64,000 nucleotides of DNA from Lepisosteus oculatus (lineage: Eukaryota; Chordata; Actinopteri; Semionotiformes; Lepisosteidae), in NCBI RefSeq assembly GCF_040954835.1, contig NC_090711.1, positions 7,633,501-7,697,500 on the forward strand, written 5' to 3'. The notes under the pieces were generated by a model, which was given only the letters and a program-made list of their open reading frames with translations, was not told where the DNA came from and searched no databases. Both the position numbers and the translations under genes were made by a program. How positions within the stretch are numbered: position 1 is the stretch's first letter; each line of letters starts with the position of its first letter. Below, in pieces: positions 60,042 through 64,000 of the stretch.

Positions 60042-63000
60042 GTAAGTAAGGGGGTATCTCTTTGTACGAATAGTCGTCGTCGGGTTTTTTTTGGCAAATA
60101 TCCTTTTCAGGTGCTCGGTCTTTATGTGGAAACGAAGCACTTTGGAGTGTTTTCGCGGCGGAACTTGGTAGTTTCTTCCTCGGTAATCTTGAGTGCGTGC
60201 TTGGAGCGTGTGTTGTGGTGTGGATTAATGTCGGCTGGGCAGCTAGCTAAGCCTCTCGGGTCCTGCGACTTGTACCCGTGAAGGAGGGGAGGTCATTTTA
60301 TTAGGTTTACTAAACCGTACTGCCTTGTGGGGTCCCTTCATTTTTTGTTTTTTCCGCTGTGATCGAGTTATTCGACGTTTCTGCCCGGACGTGCGGACTC
60401 GTTCGTGTTTTATTGTTGAGCATGAGGCCTGGTCGGGTTGGTGTTCGGTCTAAACGCGATTTGATTTATGAGATTTACGTCAACCCCAGTATCTTCAAGA
60501 GACCCCCCCCTGCTTTCTTATCTTTTAGGATCTAACTAGTTGGATGGAGGTTTTATTGTAATGAAATGGATTTCTTCATTTTTACATGAAAGCGTTTTTG
60601 CCTAGTTCGTCGTTTGCCGGACGCTACCTTAAGTGGATTGAACGCTCGTCTTGCTGAATAAAAAACGACATAACGATTACGGACACATAATTCGAATGCC
60701 TTTTCGAGTGAATGCATTTAACTTCATATTTTAAAATCGGTGAATAAAAAGTAAAACGGCTGTGCTATTTAATACGACCAGTCACGTTTCGTTACCGATG
60801 TGGCGTTGGTGGTTGTTGTTGTCCGATAACACTCGGATAGACGAGTTGAGTCGTTGCATCATGCAATGAAAACCAGTCTAAATATTCATAGAGCTCTAAA
60901 TAACATTAAATAAAATGCTTGTTTTAAATATGCCTGGTAGAAGTTGTTAGTGAAACACTTTTAAATGGTTGCAATTGTGATCAGGCCGATGAATTTGTTG
61001 GTCACTGGAGGTAGGACGTTGGATTTTCTCGCAAATTTAACTGTGGCTTTATTTTACTACGGGTGTTATGAAAACGTCATGCGTAGCTAGCTAACATGAT
61101 TTCTGGAGAGCCGTGCAGCAGATCCCCGCCTTCTTGTAGAGATCAGGCCAGTGCCAGTTTGGAGGGAATGGATGTTGCAATATCGTAATTTGCCCGAATG
61201 TTTGGGCTTCGTATTTGGGATTCAAAACAAGGCTCAAATCGAGAGTAAAAAAAAAAGTGAATAGTTGTGAAGTGGGTGTCGTTTGTGCACGACCTGGATA
61301 GGCGCTCTGGAATGAACCGGGAGAGATTTCGCTGGCCAGTCAACCGACGAATTGCTCATTTATTGATTACATTAACGGTTGCTTGCTCTGATTTACTTAA
61401 AGCCTTCTCCTTTTCCAACTTTGGCGTTGGAATTGTGGCTTGTCTCTGAACATCACTGGAAGGGATGGGCCACCGAGTTCGTCTGGTTTTATTTAGCTGC
61501 TGCCTGTAGTAACCTGTTAGTCCTCCCAGTTTTATTTGCTGGAGAGCCATAAATGCGTTGTGACAACTCACCCGGATTTGGAGGAGCATGTAAACTCCAC
61601 ACACACACACACACACGTGTACCCCAGCTGAGTGCATCCTGGAATTACACATTATATCTGTACTGTAGCTGTACTAATAGCAGTACTGTGTACTACTCCA
61701 AGACTGTGCTGATTTGTTTTTAGAGCGTATTGAGGACTGACCCATTATTGTTCTGGAGTAAAACATATCAAATAATAAAATAGCCCAAACACGAGCTAAA
61801 TCTAAGCCTCTAAAGCAGTCGGTTTTTTTTACACATTCCTTAAAATAATTTGTAAATGTCTAAAGTTTAGATTTCTTCTTCAAATGTGACGGGGGAATTC
61901 TCTTGTTCTTCGTGGGGTTCGTCGAATAGCCAGGACTAGGACTCATGATATCGGTTGTTGGTGCATGTTTCGTGATAAATGACAGGATAGATCGGAAGTT
62001 CATCCTGGTTCAGCTCCTGAAAGACCTAGTTCAGCTGAGCAGTTAAAATTGCAGTAATAAATCCTGCAAAAGCTCAGGAAACTTTGAATCGGGACACATA
62101 GCAGGACATTTCTACAACTTTTCCTACCTGGAATGTAAATTAAAAGGTTTGTTTTTTTCATCTTTGGTTTTTGGGTAACAGGTGTGAAAAAGAATGACCT
62201 ACGACTTATACCTGTTGAAACCCAAATTTGTTGAACGCTAACAGCATACAAATTTAGCATGCCTGGTCAGTCATTGTCTTGTCTCGGTATTTGATTTGGG
62301 TTTCTAGATATATATTTTTTTCCTCTCATAGGAATACCTTTAATTATTTTATTTAAACTAGATACAGTTTTAAATAGAGATTTAAAACTGTGTAAAATAT
62401 AAGCTAGATCGTCCACAAGGATTGTATTATCCCTGTGCCTTTCATTAATAGGGTATTTACACAGATACAAGTTCAGAAGCTGCTCTGTTCTGTTTTCTTT
62501 TTAGTTCTGAATCTCATTTGCCTGCACTCTGTATTTGGATTAAGTCGGAGGCTTTCACTTTCCTTTGTGAAGAGTAAGCTTCTCCCTTGCATATTGCAGG
62601 TGAAGTTTGTTGCCTGGTTGCCAATAGAGAGACAAACTGCCTTTGTTACAGACCACTGAATGATAGCATTGATGGGGCCCGAAGGTGCTGATTTTTTTTG
62701 TGTTGTTGGTAACTGCAGTGTGTATATGGCTCCAAATTAATGACTTTGTACTCCTATGTACGTTTTAAAATATTTGATCTCATGTATTTTAGTTTACTTA
62801 CGTTAAATGAAATGTAGCATTCATAACTGCAACAGTTATCGGAACCTGATATTTTTGTACCATTTACACAGCTATTACTAAGCAGACATGACCAAAATAA
62901 ATTCATTATTTTGATTAAAATTAAACATCAGTGGGGTAAAGGTGAAACTGAAAGACATAGCCTGTTAGGGTACAAACAATACAAGCTGTGCATCTGTGCT

Positions 63001-64000
63001 GCATCTCATTGAGCCCGAGTAGGCGTGTGTCTGTTCACTAGGTGCTGCATGTCATCTCATATATTAAGTAGAGCTCAAGTCGGTCGAGTAACTGTCACAT
63101 TTTTTGTTTGCTAAAACTGCTGTTACATAAGCAGTATGCAGACATTTTCTTGTGCTGGAACGTTGCTACATCAGGATAAGCCCACAGGAACAGCGGTATT
63201 ATGTGAGGTCTCGAGACCAAAGTGACATCAAGGTCTGTTGATGTTTTAGAAATGTTTAAGTCAGGGACATAAAATATTTGTCTTGGAGGGCTGGTAATTT
63301 CATAAATCAACAGTGCCCGAAGAGCTGGGAGAACCTGCAATTTGGTCCAGTTAAGCCAGTAACCAGCTGGTTTGGCCCATCGAGAGCTGAGCTGGGACGG
63401 AAACAGGCAAACACTCTGACCTTCAAGGACCAGACTGGCCATGCCTGGTTTAGATTGTAAAATGGTGGGAATGTATAAACATGTTTGGTGAGTGTGGCAC
63501 CATCTGCTGGTTAGTTGTGTGTAATGTGTCCCACTTATTGGAAACCTATTGAGTAACAAATGCTCACTTTTGTATTTTGTTGTTACTGTTTTAATTTTTA
63601 AACTCAGCCTAACAAGCTGGTTGGAGTTTTCATAGTTAACATCAGATACTTAAATGTTTTTTTACAGCCTCTTGATGCAGGATCGTAACTGGGAAAATGT
63701 ACTGAATGAGATCTTTTATAGTGATTTGTCCTGAAATGGGCCTTGCTGGTTAAATGACCACAGAATCCTTAATTATCCTTAATGAATAATTCACAGCCTG
63801 AGTAAAATTCCTTTATTGATATATCATTACAGCTTTATTTTTAAACATCACTATGTTGATGGTTGCTTGTTAGTGTTTACGTAGAAGTAATCTTTGGAAT
63901 AATTAATAGGCATCTCATTTTGTTTCTTATTTGAAGTGTACTGTAAGAGATGTATGCAGGGGGAGAAGTGATATAATGTGATTTATATGATTGTGCTTCA
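60042..64000 (+). other. Inferred first intron of the right-hand gene
   Basis: After the donor at 60042 no coding exon was recognised up to the window end. It contains an AC microsatellite (61598-61616) and possibly an old repeat at about 63270-63470 (includes CCTTCAAGGACCAGACTGGC). Long 5' introns are usual for NCOA-type genes, but the gene is not identified. Confidence 0.45.
61570..61625 (-). repeat. AC microsatellite next to a SINE-like fragment
   Basis: GAGCATGTAAACTCCACACAC is, on the minus strand, GTGTGTGGAGTTTACATGCTC, which matches the GTGTGGAGTxTGxATGTTC motif of the SINE at 20140-20437. The AC run (61598-61616) directly abuts it. Confidence 0.6.

Noticed and set aside
63095-63559. 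154-codon minus-strand ORF
   Set aside because: No recognisable motif, and part of it overlaps a probable old interspersed repeat (around 63270-63470). Best explained as chance.

Overview
The window is vertebrate nuclear DNA, most likely from a ray-finned fish. It has long introns with GT-AG (and two GC-AG) splice sites, CpG-rich promoters, AT-rich intergenic DNA and fish-type interspersed repeats: a 5S-rRNA-headed SINE, a tRNA-headed SINE with an L2-like tail, and a non-LTR reverse transcriptase remnant. The exact species cannot be read from the sequence. The compact zmynd8 locus (about 21 kb from start codon to stop) fits a fish genome of moderate size.

Layout from left to right. (1) 1-1250: the promoter and a probably non-coding first exon of a gene that leaves the window on the left (minus strand), marked by a near-perfect ZNF143/THAP11 box and a YY1-like box. 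(2) About 1.25-13.26 kb: intergenic DNA with scattered old repeats and no supportable gene. (3) 28869 down to 17898 (minus strand): a complete 11-exon TRAM-family gene encoding 371 residues, with a long inferred 3' UTR reaching about 13.27 kb. (4) About 28.9-29.4 kb: a CpG-rich region holding the TRAM promoter and possibly the shared bidirectional promoter of zmynd8. (5) 32756 to 53973 (plus strand): zmynd8, rebuilt here as 20 coding exons with every splice phase consistent. It encodes 1190 residues with PHD, bromodomain, PWWP, coiled-coil and MYND modules and a 36-residue glutamine run. (6) About 53.97-57.33 kb: zmynd8 3' UTR with two candidate polyadenylation signals. (7) About 59.85-60.3 kb: a second GC-rich promoter and a first exon with a good splice donor (plus strand), starting a gene that leaves the window on the right. 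Synteny makes ncoa3 a reasonable but unproven guess.

The genes do not form a pathway: TRAM proteins act at the ER Sec61 translocon, and ZMYND8 is a nuclear chromatin reader. The main interest is evolutionary. From memory of the human map, TRAM1 lies near NCOA2 and EYA1 on 8q13, and ZMYND8 lies near NCOA3 and EYA2 on 20q13. A TRAM gene next to zmynd8 therefore looks like a retained ohnologue that the human 20q13 region lacks. No CRISPR, phage, operon or other prokaryote-type system is present, and I saw no convincing evidence of a wholly new biological system.
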